Source: Mucilaginibacter_A sp965201005
GTDB lineage: Bacteria > Bacteroidota > Bacteroidia > Sphingobacteriales > Sphingobacteriaceae
Reading direction: 5' to 3'
NCBI RefSeq assembly: GCF_965201005.1
Contig: NZ_OZ241747.1
Coordinates: forward strand, 372,001 to 436,000
DNA length: 64,000 bases
Positions 33,805 to 42,413 of the stretch are shown here, piece by piece (position 1 is the stretch's first letter; each line of letters starts with the position of its first letter). Position numbers and translations under genes: made by a program. Below the pieces are notes generated by a model. That model was given only the letters and a program-made list of their open reading frames with translations. It ran no database searches and had not been told where the DNA came from.

Positions 33805-34131
33805 TTGAACAAACGGAAAGCACCTATAATTTTGGCCCGGCTGCTGCTGCTGTTTTTTGCAGTTGGGCAAATTATTGTTTTTGCGCACCAGCATCATACC
33901 AAATACAGCATTTTATCGGTTCGTCATAATCATTCGCAGCATCCGCAGGTTGTTCATGAAAGCTGTAGTCTATGTGATCAGATGCACCATGCGGCAATCA
34001 GCTATGTGGGCACCCCGGATTACAGCACTGTTTTAACACCTGTATTTCGGCTTTACACTTACGCGCGGCAGCACTATCTGGGCAATGCGCTGGTTCATGC
34101 TGATGGCCTTTCCCCGCCTGCAAAAGTTTAA
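33805..34131 (+). CDS. Small exported His/Cys-rich protein, possible metal handling
   Basis: 108 residues from a TTG start; no ATG gives a complete N-terminus. A hydrophobic N-terminal segment (I-I-L-A-R-L-L-L-L-F-F-A-V-G-Q-I-I-V-F-A) is followed by a His-rich region: H-Q-H-H-T, R-H-N-H-S-Q-H, H-E-S-C-S-L-C-D-Q-M-H-H-A. The Cys-x-x-Cys and about a dozen His residues suggest metal binding. It ends 71 bases before a ZnuD-like TonB receptor on the same strand. I infer a periplasmic metal chaperone for that receptor; no family recognised. Confidence 0.7.
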   Translation: MNKRKAPIILARLLLLFFAVGQIIVFAHQHHTKYSILSVRHNHSQHPQVVHESCSLCDQMHHAAISYVGTPDYSTVLTPVFRLYTYARQHYLGNALVHADGLSPPAKV

Positions 34132-34202
34132 TTTTTGAATTCCGGTTTTCAAATTCCGGACAATTTATTTACTAAACTTTCCAAAAACGAATTTTCTTTA
34201 CG

Positions 34203-36716
34203 ATGAAAATAAAGCTATTTAGCGGCTTATTATGTTTATTTATAAGCTTCACAACCATTTTAAATGCCGCAGTAAAAACCCATAATGATGAAGAAGCCAT
34301 AGGAAGCCTGTCCGGCACGGTAACAGACAAAGCAGATGGCAGCCCTATCTTTGGCGCCTCTGTAAGTATCCCCGATTTGAGGACCGGTACTTCTACCAAC
34401 TCAAAAGGGCAATATACCTTAAACCGTGTGCCTAAAGGTATTTATATAGTTCAGGTCAGTTATCTGGGTTATGCTACAATTACCCAACGGGTAGATTTCT
34501 CAAAGACCAGTGTGTTGAACATTCAGTTGCAGCTTTCTGCTATCGAATCCGGTGAGGTTGTGGTTACCGGCGTAAGCAGGGCCACAGAGATAAAAAGAAG
34601 CCCGATACCATTGGTTGCTGTTGGCAAGGAATATTTAGACAGGCGCGCTGCATCAGGAAATATCATTGATCAGATTGCTAATTTGCCCGGCATCAATGCG
34701 GTTACTACAGGCCCGAATGTATCTAAACCGTTTATTCACGGTTTGGGCTACAACCGGGTAGTTACTTTGCAGGACGGCATACGCCAGGAAGGCCAGCAAT
34801 GGGGAGATGAGCACGGGATTGAAGTAGATCAAAACGCTATCGACCGGGTAGAAATTATCAAAGGGCCGGCCAGTTTAAGCTATGGTTCTGATGCGATCGG
34901 AGGCGTTGTTAACCTGATTTCTCCCACACCAGTGCCGGAAGGGAAAATTTTAGGCTCTGTACAGGGGCTTTACGGGACAAACCAAAGTTTGTTAAACGGT
35001 TCATTCCGCTTATACGGCAATCAAAACGGTTTGGTGTGGGGAACGGTGATATCTGCTAAAGAAGCAAAAGATTACCAAAACCAGCATGACGGCCGCGTAT
35101 ATGCTACCGGTTATCAGGAAAGGGATGCCCGTGTAATGGTTGGCCTCAACAAATCCTGGGGCTATTCTTATTTCCACGCTTCTTTATATGATGACTTGCA
35201 GGATATACCTGATGGTAGCCGTGATTCTGCAACCCGACAGTTTACCAAGCAAATCACAGAAGACGATATGTTCCGGCCAATTGTATCTGCCTCTGAATTA
35301 AATTCATATCATATCCCAACCCTGCATCAGCATGTGCAGCTTTACCGGATTTACAACAACAGTAATTTTGTTTTGGGTAATGGCAACCTGATTGTTAACC
35401 TTGGCTACCAGTTTAGCCACCGCCGGGAATATACACATCCGGAAGATGCCGATATTGCCGGCCTAAACCTGCATTTAAGCACTTATACTTATGATGTTAA
35501 GTATAACTATGTTTTTGCAAACGGCTATGATGCCACTGTTGGTGTTAATGGCCAATATCAGAACAATACTATCGGCCAGGCTACAGATTTTCCGATCCCT
35601 GCCTATCACCAGTTTGATGTGGGGCCGTTTGCGATCGTTAGAAAGTCTTTTGGCAAGTTAGACCTTTCGGCTGGAGTAAGGTATGACGTCCGTACTTTTA
35701 ACGGCCAGGCAGCTTTTATTGATACTTTAAGTAATAAATATCCGCAATTGTATGAAGGAAATAACCCAACCACGGCACCAGGCGTATCAGAGCAATTTAC
35801 AGCCTTAAACAAAACGTTCTCCGGTTTTTCCGGAAGTTTTGGCGGAACTTACAATTTTTCTGATGCGTTTTTATTAAAGGCAAATATTGCAAGAGGTTTC
35901 AGGGCACCAAGTATTGCCGAGCTTTCTGCCAATGGCCCGGACCCTGGTTCACAGATATATCATGTTGGCAACAGCACTTTTAAACCGGAGTTTAGTGTGC
36001 AGGAAGATGTTGGCGCTTTTCTTACTTTGCCAAGTATTTCTGCAAGTGTTGAACTTTTTAACAACCATCTTGAAAATTATATTTTTCAGCAGCAGTTGTT
36101 AAACCCTGATGGTTCGCCTGCAGTTAACCCTGCATTTCCGCTATATAACATTTTCACTTATGTGCAAAGCAAGGCACGTATCCAGGGCGGCGAAATCAGT
36201 CTGGATGTTCACCCTTTGCCATGGCTGCATTTTGAAAATTCGTTAACGCTAACCTATGGACGGAATTTGGGCAGTGGCGGCAACGAACCTGATAGTTTAA
36301 AATACCTGCCTTTTATCCCTCCTTTGCACACACATTCTGAACTTCGGGGAAGCTTTAACAAAGGGCTTGATCATTTTAAAAACCTGTATGTTTTTGTTGG
36401 CTTTGATCATTACAACGCGCAGGACCGTTTCTTTTCAGCCTACGGAACAGAAACCTATACCGCCGGTTATAATTTATTAAGTGCCGGCATTGGCGGAAAC
36501 CTGACCAATAGTAAAGGCCAAACATTAGTAAGGTTGTTTATTGAAGGCAGAAACCTGACCAACGTAAATTATCAATCCAACATGAGCAGGTTGAAATATT
36601 TTGACAATGGTAATGTGCCTGCCGGTGTTCAGCCCGGTATTTTCAACATGGGCCGTAACATCAGCTTTAAAGTGATCGTACCGTTTGATCTTTCCCCAAA
36701 AAGCAAACAAATTTAA
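34203..36716 (+). CDS. TonB-dependent receptor, probably for a metal (ZnuD-like)
   Basis: 837 residues. Signal peptide, CarboxypepD_reg domain at about 37-120, plug domain with I-H-G-L-G-Y-N-R-V-V-T-L-Q-D-G-I-R-Q-E-G and W-G-D-E-H-G, and a 22-strand-type barrel ending in an aromatic/F-rich strand. The L-Q-D-G-x-R-x-E-G...D-E-H-G stretch is characteristic of ZnuD-type zinc receptors and relatives. The preceding His/Cys-rich small protein supports metal transport. No SusD gene follows. Copper or another metal is possible instead of zinc. Confidence 0.8.
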   Translation: MKIKLFSGLLCLFISFTTILNAAVKTHNDEEAIGSLSGTVTDKADGSPIFGASVSIPDLRTGTSTNSKGQYTLNRVPKGIYIVQVSYLGYATITQRVDFSKTSVLNIQLQLSAIESGEVVVTGVSRATEIKRSPIPLVAVGKEYLDRRAASGNIIDQIANLPGINAVTTGPNVSKPFIHGLGYNRVVTLQDGIRQEGQQWGDEHGIEVDQNAIDRVEIIKGPASLSYGSDAIGGVVNLISPTPVPEGKILGSVQGLYGTNQSLLNGSFRLYGNQNGLVWGTVISAKEAKDYQNQHDGRVYATGYQERDARVMVGLNKSWGYSYFHASLYDDLQDIPDGSRDSATRQFTKQITEDDMFRPIVSASELNSYHIPTLHQHVQLYRIYNNSNFVLGNGNLIVNLGYQFSHRREYTHPEDADIAGLNLHLSTYTYDVKYNYVFANGYDATVGVNGQYQNNTIGQATDFPIPAYHQFDVGPFAIVRKSFGKLDLSAGVRYDVRTFNGQAAFIDTLSNKYPQLYEGNNPTTAPGVSEQFTALNKTFSGFSGSFGGTYNFSDAFLLKANIARGFRAPSIAELSANGPDPGSQIYHVGNSTFKPEFSVQEDVGAFLTLPSISASVELFNNHLENYIFQQQLLNPDGSPAVNPAFPLYNIFTYVQSKARIQGGEISLDVHPLPWLHFENSLTLTYGRNLGSGGNEPDSLKYLPFIPPLHTHSELRGSFNKGLDHFKNLYVFVGFDHYNAQDRFFSAYGTETYTAGYNLLSAGIGGNLTNSKGQTLVRLFIEGRNLTNVNYQSNMSRLKYFDNGNVPAGVQPGIFNMGRNISFKVIVPFDLSPKSKQI

Positions 36717-36766
36717 AACAGGTTGCCTGCGCAAAGTTTCGCGCTTTGTAAGGATTTCTCAGGCAG

Positions 36767-36810
36767 ATGCTTCTTTTATCAACCCAAATTTAGGCTGGTA
36801 AAAGAAGCAT
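36767..36810. repeat. Compact motif hairpin (44 nt)
   Basis: ATGCTTCTTTTA (36767-36778) and TAAAAGAAGCAT (36799-36810) form a perfect 12-bp stem around AAATTT. It follows the TonB receptor stop codon by 50 bases. A second, C-type half motif (GTGCTGTTTTTA, 36839-36850) follows. Confidence 0.8.
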
Positions 36811-36875
36811 TTTGCTTATATATAAAACGTTGGTTGCCGTGCTGTTTTTATCGCCCCAAAAATGTATATTTGATT

Positions 36876-37427
36876 ATGCACATCGCCGAACAGAAAAAAT
36901 ACACCGAAGCAGATTATAATCTGCTGGAAGAAGGCGCACCTTTTCAACTCATTAACGGAGATTTAATCATGTCGCCAGCCCCAACTTCTTATCATCAGAT
37001 TTTATCAGGAAGGTTTTATTATTTAATTCAAACCTACATCGAAAAAACCAATAACAATGGCATCTGCCTCTATTCGCCAATCGATGTTCGGCTTGATGAA
37101 GAAAATACTTTTCAGCCCGATTTAATTTATATTTCTGCAGAAAGAAAAACCGAGCTGCTGCAAAACCGGATCATGGGCGCACCGGATTTGGTGATCGAAA
37201 TCCTCTCTCCATCAACCGCTTATTATGATTTGAAGCAGAAAAAAGATGTTTATGAACGTTTTGGTGTGAAGGAATACTTGATTATTGACCCAATCAAAAA
37301 AGATGCTGAAGATTATTTTTTAGAAAACGAAGAATTTATGCTGAAGCAAAAAGAGAAGCAAAACGGGACAATTACTTTATCCACTTTGCCGGGTTTGCAG
37401 ATTGATCTGCAAAAACTGTTTTCCTGA
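36876..37427 (+). CDS. Uma2-family (DUF820) putative endonuclease
   Basis: 183 residues from the ATG at 36876. The frame extends upstream to 36723, but that part is the repeat region and not coding. Uma2 features: G-A-P-F-Q-L-I-N-G-D-L, S-P-I-D-V-R-L-D...Q-P-D-L-I-Y-I and P-D-L-V-I-E-I-L-S-P-S-T, with a restriction-endonuclease-like D...E-x-L core. The family is common in cyanobacteria and Bacteroidota; its role is unknown. A TATATTTG box ends three bases before the ATG. The stop codon overlaps a C-type motif hairpin. Confidence 0.85.
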   Translation: MHIAEQKKYTEADYNLLEEGAPFQLINGDLIMSPAPTSYHQILSGRFYYLIQTYIEKTNNNGICLYSPIDVRLDEENTFQPDLIYISAERKTELLQNRIMGAPDLVIEILSPSTAYYDLKQKKDVYERFGVKEYLIIDPIKKDAEDYFLENEEFMLKQKEKQNGTITLSTLPGLQIDLQKLFS

Positions 37428-37456
37428 TGCTGTTTTTATCGGCATAAAAACAGGAT
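37427..37456. terminator. C-type motif hairpin between convergent genes
   Basis: ATGCTGTTTTTA (37427-37438), loop TCGGCA, TAAAAACAGGAT (37445-37456): 12-6-12 layout with one mismatch. It begins on the Uma2 stop codon and lies just beyond the end of the convergent SMP-30 gene, so it can serve both as terminator. Confidence 0.75.
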
Positions 37457-37461
37457 CAATA

Positions 37462-38364
37462 TCACTCCACGCCTTTAACCTTCATCTGCAACAGATACAG
37501 ATTTTCTGAAGCCGTAATCAACAATTGATCGCGGTTTTTACCGCCAAAGCACAGGTTGGCCGTCCATTTTGCGGGCACATCGATATGCTCAATTTCTTTT
37601 CCTGCGGCGTTAAAAACCGTAATCCCGTTTCCGGCCAGATACAAATTTCCCTGGTTGTCCAGCGTCATCCCGTCAGCTCCTTTTGGTGCAAAAAGTTGCC
37701 GGTTGGTCAGCGATCCGTCGGCTTCAATTTCATATTTATAAGTTTTATTAGCTTGAATATCTGCCACATACAGCTGTTTCCCATTCGGCGTGCCCACAAT
37801 TCCGTTTGGTTGTTGCAGATCATCGGCCACCAAAACCAATTTTATTTTCCCTTTTGGCAGATAATACACTTTCTGGCCATCCAAACCGGGCTTTTTCCGC
37901 GCCCAGTAATCGCGCTGGTAATACGGATCGGTGATGTAAATGCCGCCCTTCACGTCCACCCACAAATCATTCGGGCCGTTCAATAATTTTCCGCCTAAAT
38001 CTTTCACCAAAACTTTTATTTTCTTTTTTGGGGAGATTTGCCAAAGCTGATCGTGTTCGTCCGCACAAGCGATCAGGTTGCCTTTTTGATCAAAATACAA
38101 ACCGTTGGAACGGCCGCTCCTGTCCATAAAAACAGAAAGTTTGCCGTTCGTACCGTATTCCCAGATTTTGTCGTTTGGCTGATCAGTAAAAAAAACATTG
38201 CCTTGCCGATCAACCGCCGGGCCTTCGGTAAAGCCGAATTGTTTGGAAACGAGCTGCAGCTTTTGCCCGTTTGCAATTACAGCCGATTTTGCAACGCTTG
38301 TGTCTTGCGCGCAAACCGCAGCCGAAAAAAAGAGGGCCAAAAGAAGCATGTATATGGAGGGCAT
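37462..38364 (-). CDS. SMP-30/gluconolactonase-like secreted protein
   Basis: 300 residues from the ATG at 38364, giving a signal peptide (M-L-L-L-A-L-F-F-S-A-A-V-C-A-Q); the frame continues upstream to 38406 without one. Beta-propeller motifs include F-T-E-G-P-A-V-D, N-G-P-N-D-L-W-V-D, Q-Q-P-N-G-I-V-G-T-P and A-D-G-M-T-L-D, with the metal-binding Glu/Asn/Asp of the SMP-30 family. It probably hydrolyses a sugar lactone in the periplasm. Two motif copies lie around its start (38337-38348, 38363-38374). Confidence 0.85.
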   Translation of the reverse strand: MPSIYMLLLALFFSAAVCAQDTSVAKSAVIANGQKLQLVSKQFGFTEGPAVDRQGNVFFTDQPNDKIWEYGTNGKLSVFMDRSGRSNGLYFDQKGNLIACADEHDQLWQISPKKKIKVLVKDLGGKLLNGPNDLWVDVKGGIYITDPYYQRDYWARKKPGLDGQKVYYLPKGKIKLVLVADDLQQPNGIVGTPNGKQLYVADIQANKTYKYEIEADGSLTNRQLFAPKGADGMTLDNQGNLYLAGNGITVFNAAGKEIEHIDVPAKWTANLCFGGKNRDQLLITASENLYLLQMKVKGVE

Positions 38365-38574
38365 ACTGTTTTTACCGGTGTTTTTTGGGTGAGGTTTGTC
38401 AGTCATGTCATAATTGTTTCACCGCTTCAAATTAACCATCTTTCTTTCGGATAAAAACCTGCGTAAAAAAATATACTTGCAAAACCGGTCGAACACGTAA
38501 ACGGTGTGTAATTTAACGCCGGATTGCAAGGCGATAAAAAGCAAACAGCCCTAAAAAAGGTTGATAAAAGAAGT

Positions 38575-39306
38575 ATGGACGAGGAAGCAAAACCCGAATT
38601 ATATGTAGTGGGCGCCGGACCGGGCGACCCGGAATTGATTACCTTAAAAGCGTACAAATTGCTGCAGCAGGCCAAAGTTATTTTGTATGATAACCTGGCC
38701 AACAAACAATTGCTCGATTTCGCCCCAAAAAACTGCGAAATGATTTACGTAGGCAAGCAGCCGTACGGCGAATACACGCCTCAGGAAAAAATCCTGGAAC
38801 TGATCAAACATCATGCTTTTGCCAGCGGGCAGGTGATCCGCTTAAAAGGCGGCGACCCGTTTATCTTCGGCCGTGGTTTTGAAGAGGTTTTATTTGCCCG
38901 GGAAAACGGCATCAAAACCTATTTTATCCCAGGCATTACGAGTATGCAGGCTTCCGGTTTTGAAGACATCCCGCTAACGCACCGCAATTTGAGCGAAAGT
39001 GTTTGGGCGATCACCGGCACCAAAAAAGACGGTTCGCTTTCTGCGGATTTGCGCCTGGCCATGCAAAGCAACGCAACCGTTGTGATTTATATGGGCATGA
39101 AAAAACTAACTGAAATTGCGGCAACTTATGTAGAAGCTGGAAAAGGAACAGTTTCGGCAGCCATCATCCAACATGCTTCTTTGCCTTATCAAAAATCGGT
39201 AAAAGGTTTGGTAAAAGATTTGGTGGAGATGGCGGAAAAAGATAAACTGACTTATCCGGCGTTGGTGATAATCGGTGCGGTGGTTGGGATTGCTAATCGT
39301 GGATAA
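38575..39306 (+). CDS. cobA: Uroporphyrinogen-III C-methyltransferase
   Basis: 243 residues from the ATG at 38575. V-V-G-A-G-P-G-D-P-E-L-I-T-L-K-A, V-Y-V-G-K type loop, R-L-K-G-G-D-P-F-I-F-G-R-G-x-E-E and P-G-I-T-S define SUMT. It makes precorrin-2 for siroheme or cobalamin. The start codon is embedded in a degenerate motif (TAAAAGAAGTATG, 38565-38577). No cysG/sirC partner lies in the window. Confidence 0.9.
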   Translation: MDEEAKPELYVVGAGPGDPELITLKAYKLLQQAKVILYDNLANKQLLDFAPKNCEMIYVGKQPYGEYTPQEKILELIKHHAFASGQVIRLKGGDPFIFGRGFEEVLFARENGIKTYFIPGITSMQASGFEDIPLTHRNLSESVWAITGTKKDGSLSADLRLAMQSNATVVIYMGMKKLTEIAATYVEAGKGTVSAAIIQHASLPYQKSVKGLVKDLVEMAEKDKLTYPALVIIGAVVGIANRG

Positions 39307-39333
39307 AGGCAAAAGAGGTGAGTTTTTGTCGCA

Positions 39334-39345
39334 TAAAAGAAGCAT
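39334..39345. repeat. Solitary motif copy between convergent genes
   Basis: TAAAAGAAGCAT lies in the 71-bp gap between the methyltransferase and the GDSL lipase gene. Confidence 0.65.
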
Positions 39346-39377
39346 GAAAAACAGTTCAGGCAAATTTCAAAAGCCTC

Positions 39378-40112
39378 TCAATGCAAAGCCTTTTTAATTG
39401 CCGCTTCCGTTACTTCCGCCATAATTTTGTAACCGGCCGCGTTCGGGTGCACGCCATCCAGTGTAAGTTCTGGCTTTTGCCCGTTTCTGCTATCTGCCAA
39501 AGGTGTAAAATAATCTAACAAAACCAAGTGTTTTTCCTTCGCGTAAGCTTCAATCAGCTTGTTTAAAGTGATGATTTTTCCGGCAGGCTCAATGCCTTTT
39601 CGCCAGGGATATTCAAACACGGGCAGGTAAGCACAAAGGATAGCTTTGATGTGGTGCCGCTTGGCCAGTTCGGCCATGGATTTAATGTTGTCCATAATGC
39701 TTTCCATTGTTATGTGGCCTCTGTTTGCGGCAATGTCGTTGCTCCCGGCCAAAATAATAACCGCTTTAGGTTTCAGGTCGATCACGTCCTGCCTGAACCG
39801 GATCAGCAATTGCGGCGCAATTTGCCCGCTGATGCCTCTATCCACATAATTTTTATTTTCAAAGAATTCAGGCATTAAAACCGGCCAGCGTTCAAAAATA
39901 GAGCTTCCCAGGAAAACCACCCGTTTATCACCTCTGGCAGGCGCAGGCAAGGCAGCGTTTTTCGCTGCGTAATGGTGCAGATCAGCCCAGTCGTCCTGGA
40001 AATCTTCTTTAACAGATATTGCAGTGGCGGCGTGCTTTGAAGTATCGGTTTGCTGCTGGCCAAAACTGATAGAAACGAGGAACAGCAGAATTAATGTTAA
40101 ATTGATTTTCAT
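39378..40112 (-). CDS. GDSL/SGNH-family hydrolase, secreted
   Basis: 244 residues with a signal peptide (I-L-L-F-L-V-S-I-S-F-G-Q). SGNH blocks: V-F-L-G-S-S-I (Ser), G-I-S-G-Q (Gly), A-G-S-N-D-I-A (Asn) and L-D-G-V-H-P-N (Asp/His). This subgroup includes platelet-activating-factor acetylhydrolase-like esterases. Its ATG overlaps the ancestral stop codon of lspA (ATGA) if the lspA frameshift is repaired, indicating translational coupling in the intact version. Confidence 0.88.
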   Translation of the reverse strand: MKINLTLILLFLVSISFGQQQTDTSKHAATAISVKEDFQDDWADLHHYAAKNAALPAPARGDKRVVFLGSSIFERWPVLMPEFFENKNYVDRGISGQIAPQLLIRFRQDVIDLKPKAVIILAGSNDIAANRGHITMESIMDNIKSMAELAKRHHIKAILCAYLPVFEYPWRKGIEPAGKIITLNKLIEAYAKEKHLVLLDYFTPLADSRNGQKPELTLDGVHPNAAGYKIMAEVTEAAIKKALH

Positions 40113-40611
40113 GCTTTAAACGCTACAATTTGATGGTTTTTAAAGGAGATAAAAATGCCGATCACACCAGCCGTAATACAAATATCGGCACGTTAAAAAT
40201 ACCAGTGCGCAGGTTTTGAATGCCTAAGTTCATGAAATCGGTTACATGCCGGTCATTAAAAATACGGTCAATAATATTTCCGATTCCTCCCGCAAAAATC
40301 AAAGCAAATGATAAAAGCCGGAGCCAATTAAATTCTTTGATATGGATGACCGTGTAAAAAAACAAAGCCAGTAAAAGCAGCAACGGCATAACGCTCAGCA
40401 AGATAAAATTATAAGGCTGCGGCAAACCTGCGCCTAAGCTTAGCGCGGCCCCGGTATTTTCTGCATATTCCAGCCGAAAAGTATCATGAAAATAGGAAGC
40501 CGGTTGCTGATCTGCCAAATGTGTTTTGGCCAGCTTTTTCGTTACCTGGTCGCAACTAATCAAAGCAAAAGAGGTTAGGCAAAAAAGCAGTATTTTAATT
40601 TTCGATTGCAT
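40109..40611 (-). pseudogene. lspA: Signal peptidase II (LspA) with a C-terminal frameshift
   Basis: The frame from the ATG at 40611 encodes the first 150 residues of LspA: lipobox-like start, E-N-T-G-A-A-L-S, and G-G-I-G-N-I-I-D-R with the first catalytic Asp. It then reads T-G-I-F-N-V-P-I-F-V and stops at 40162. Restoring one base (GTGCC to GTGGCC, near 40188) gives F-N-V-A-D-I-C-I-T-A-G-V-I-G, the expected block with the second catalytic Asp, and runs to a stop at 40109 that overlaps the next gene's ATG. LspA removes lipoprotein signal peptides and is usually single-copy, so a sequencing error is likely; a real mutation would abolish activity. Confidence 0.85.
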
Positions 40612-40658
40612 CACATTTTTGGTTTTAGTTCGATCCGGGTTTGTGCTTGTACTTTCAA

Positions 40659-40682
40659 ATGCTTCTTTTATAGGCAAAAATT
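40659..40682. repeat. Solitary motif copy upstream of lspA
   Basis: ATGCTTCTTTTA (40659-40670) followed by TAGGCAAAAATTT, between the glycosyltransferase stop codon and lspA. Confidence 0.65.
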
Positions 40683-40694
40683 TGGTGTTTAAAA

Positions 40695-42377
40695 CTACGG
40701 CTTTACCACGTCCTTTTCCACCAAAACCAAATCTTTCTGCTCCAGTTCTTCTTTTCGGGTTTGGTGGTTTAAAAACTTTCCTTTTAAGCGAGTTACCAAA
40801 TAATCATCAAAGCTTTTGGCCGGTTTTATTTTCCAGCCTTTTGACTTTAATTGGTTGATGTGTTCCGGCGAAGCATACAACAAATAAGGTTTTTTCGGAA
40901 GGTTTCCTTTGCCGTCTTCATTCACCAAAAAAAGCGGCTGGTGCAGGTAAAATTCCAAAGCGTGCCTGTATTCTTCTTCCTGCAACTGCGCAACCGGGAA
41001 TTTCGATAGACTGTTTTTATCGATATAAAATGCAGCTTCACTGCCGGATTGATATTTTAAAAGCGACGGATAAAAGTTAAGGTTGAGGAAAAGATTGATG
41101 CCAATTGACACCAAAACCGATTGGAAAAGCAATTTATATTTTGGCGAGAATGCTTCTTTTACCGATACAAAAATGAACAGCGCAATTGAAAGCAGCAAAG
41201 ATAAAATGGTTAAAAAAGTGATATTTTCTGCCTGATAAAAATATTGTAAAAGGAGGATGATCGAAACCAGCAAAACCAAAACTGCGGTTTGTGTAACACG
41301 AATTGCCCGCCAGCCTTGTACTGTTTTTATGCTGATTAAATACTGCGCCGTTAAGACCGCAAAAAACGGAAAAACGATGGTAATGTAATGCGGCAACTGA
41401 AATTTGGAAGCCGAAAAAACCAGGAACGTAAGCAGCGCGCCGCTAATGCAAAACCATTCTTTTTTCTGCCGGATTGAATTGCTAAAAAACTGAAATAAAG
41501 CAATATATAATAATACTGACCAAGGGATAAATGCCCATAAAATTGTATGGAAAAAGAAAAACGGATCGCCGTGGCCTTTGATTGGCCCGCTGTTGAAAAA
41601 GCGGCCGAACTGGCTGTCCCAGAAAAAGAATTTAATGCCCGAAACGTGGTGCTTGTTAAAAACCAATTTTTCGGGATGCAAATCAAACTGTTGGTACAAA
41701 CAATAAATTTCGGGCACTAAAAACAGTATCGTTAAAACAAAAGCCAGCAGCCAGCGCCAATGGAAAAATTGCTTCCAGTTTTTAGTGAAGATAAACTGGC
41801 CGGCAAAAGCACCAAAGATCGGAATCAGCGCAAAAATACCTTTCGTCATCACGGCGCAAGCGGCAAACACGCAACCTAAAACCAATTGCCAGATGCTGTT
41901 TTTATCAAGTGTTTTGTAGAAATGATAAACCGAAGCGATGATCAAACCGGTTAAATAAGGTTCGGCGCGCACATCGTTGTTGGAAATGATGAGATGTTCG
42001 GAAGTCAGCAAAATCAAAACCGACCATAACGCAATTTCCTGATTATAAAGCCTTTTGCAGAACAAATACGTGTAAACGCCGCCCATCAGCACAAACAAAA
42101 TGGCTGGCAATTTGTAAGCCCAGGTTGTAAAACCAAATAAATTGAAGGACAAAGCCGTAACCCAAAACGGAAAATGTGGTTTGTCCAGCCAGTCTTTCCC
42201 TTGCGAAAACAAATTCACGTAATCGTGTTTCAGCACCATGGTTTTGGCGATGGTGGCGTAAAGCGGGCCATCCAAACCTAAAATCGGTACAAAAAGTCCG
42301 CTGAAATTGAGCAAAACCGCCAGCGCAATAAAAAAATAAAGCCAGTTATAATGCGGTTTTGAACTTTCGGAAACCAT
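40695..42377 (-). CDS. ArnT-like integral-membrane glycosyltransferase (PMT/GT83 type)
   Basis: 560 residues with about a dozen membrane segments. The first periplasmic loop G-L-D-G-P-L-Y-A-T-I-A and D-W-L-D-K-P-H-F-P-F-W match ArnT/PMT-family enzymes (the conserved acidic residue before Y and the D-K-P block). These transfer sugars from undecaprenyl-phosphate carriers to lipid A, proteins or glycans in the periplasm. Motif copies lie in frame as V-K-E-A-F (41150-41161) and D-K-N-S (41893-41904). Acceptor unknown. Confidence 0.82.
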   Translation of the reverse strand: MVSESSKPHYNWLYFFIALAVLLNFSGLFVPILGLDGPLYATIAKTMVLKHDYVNLFSQGKDWLDKPHFPFWVTALSFNLFGFTTWAYKLPAILFVLMGGVYTYLFCKRLYNQEIALWSVLILLTSEHLIISNNDVRAEPYLTGLIIASVYHFYKTLDKNSIWQLVLGCVFAACAVMTKGIFALIPIFGAFAGQFIFTKNWKQFFHWRWLLAFVLTILFLVPEIYCLYQQFDLHPEKLVFNKHHVSGIKFFFWDSQFGRFFNSGPIKGHGDPFFFFHTILWAFIPWSVLLYIALFQFFSNSIRQKKEWFCISGALLTFLVFSASKFQLPHYITIVFPFFAVLTAQYLISIKTVQGWRAIRVTQTAVLVLLVSIILLLQYFYQAENITFLTILSLLLSIALFIFVSVKEAFSPKYKLLFQSVLVSIGINLFLNLNFYPSLLKYQSGSEAAFYIDKNSLSKFPVAQLQEEEYRHALEFYLHQPLFLVNEDGKGNLPKKPYLLYASPEHINQLKSKGWKIKPAKSFDDYLVTRLKGKFLNHQTRKEELEQKDLVLVEKDVVKP

Positions 42378-42389
42378 AATTTTAAAGCG

Positions 42390-42413
42390 ATGCTGTTTTT
42401 ATCGGGTAAAAAT
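42390..42413. repeat. Solitary C-type motif copy between two minus-strand genes
   Basis: ATGCTGTTTTTA (42390-42401) then TCGGGTAAAAA, in the 36-bp gap before the Smr gene end. Confidence 0.6.

Noticed and set aside
36723..36875. N-terminal extension of the Uma2 protein
   Set aside because: It translates the motif hairpin region; the family start matches the ATG at 36876.
40162..40200. Programmed frameshift in lspA
   Set aside because: No slippery heptamer or stimulatory structure is visible; a simple deletion explains it better.
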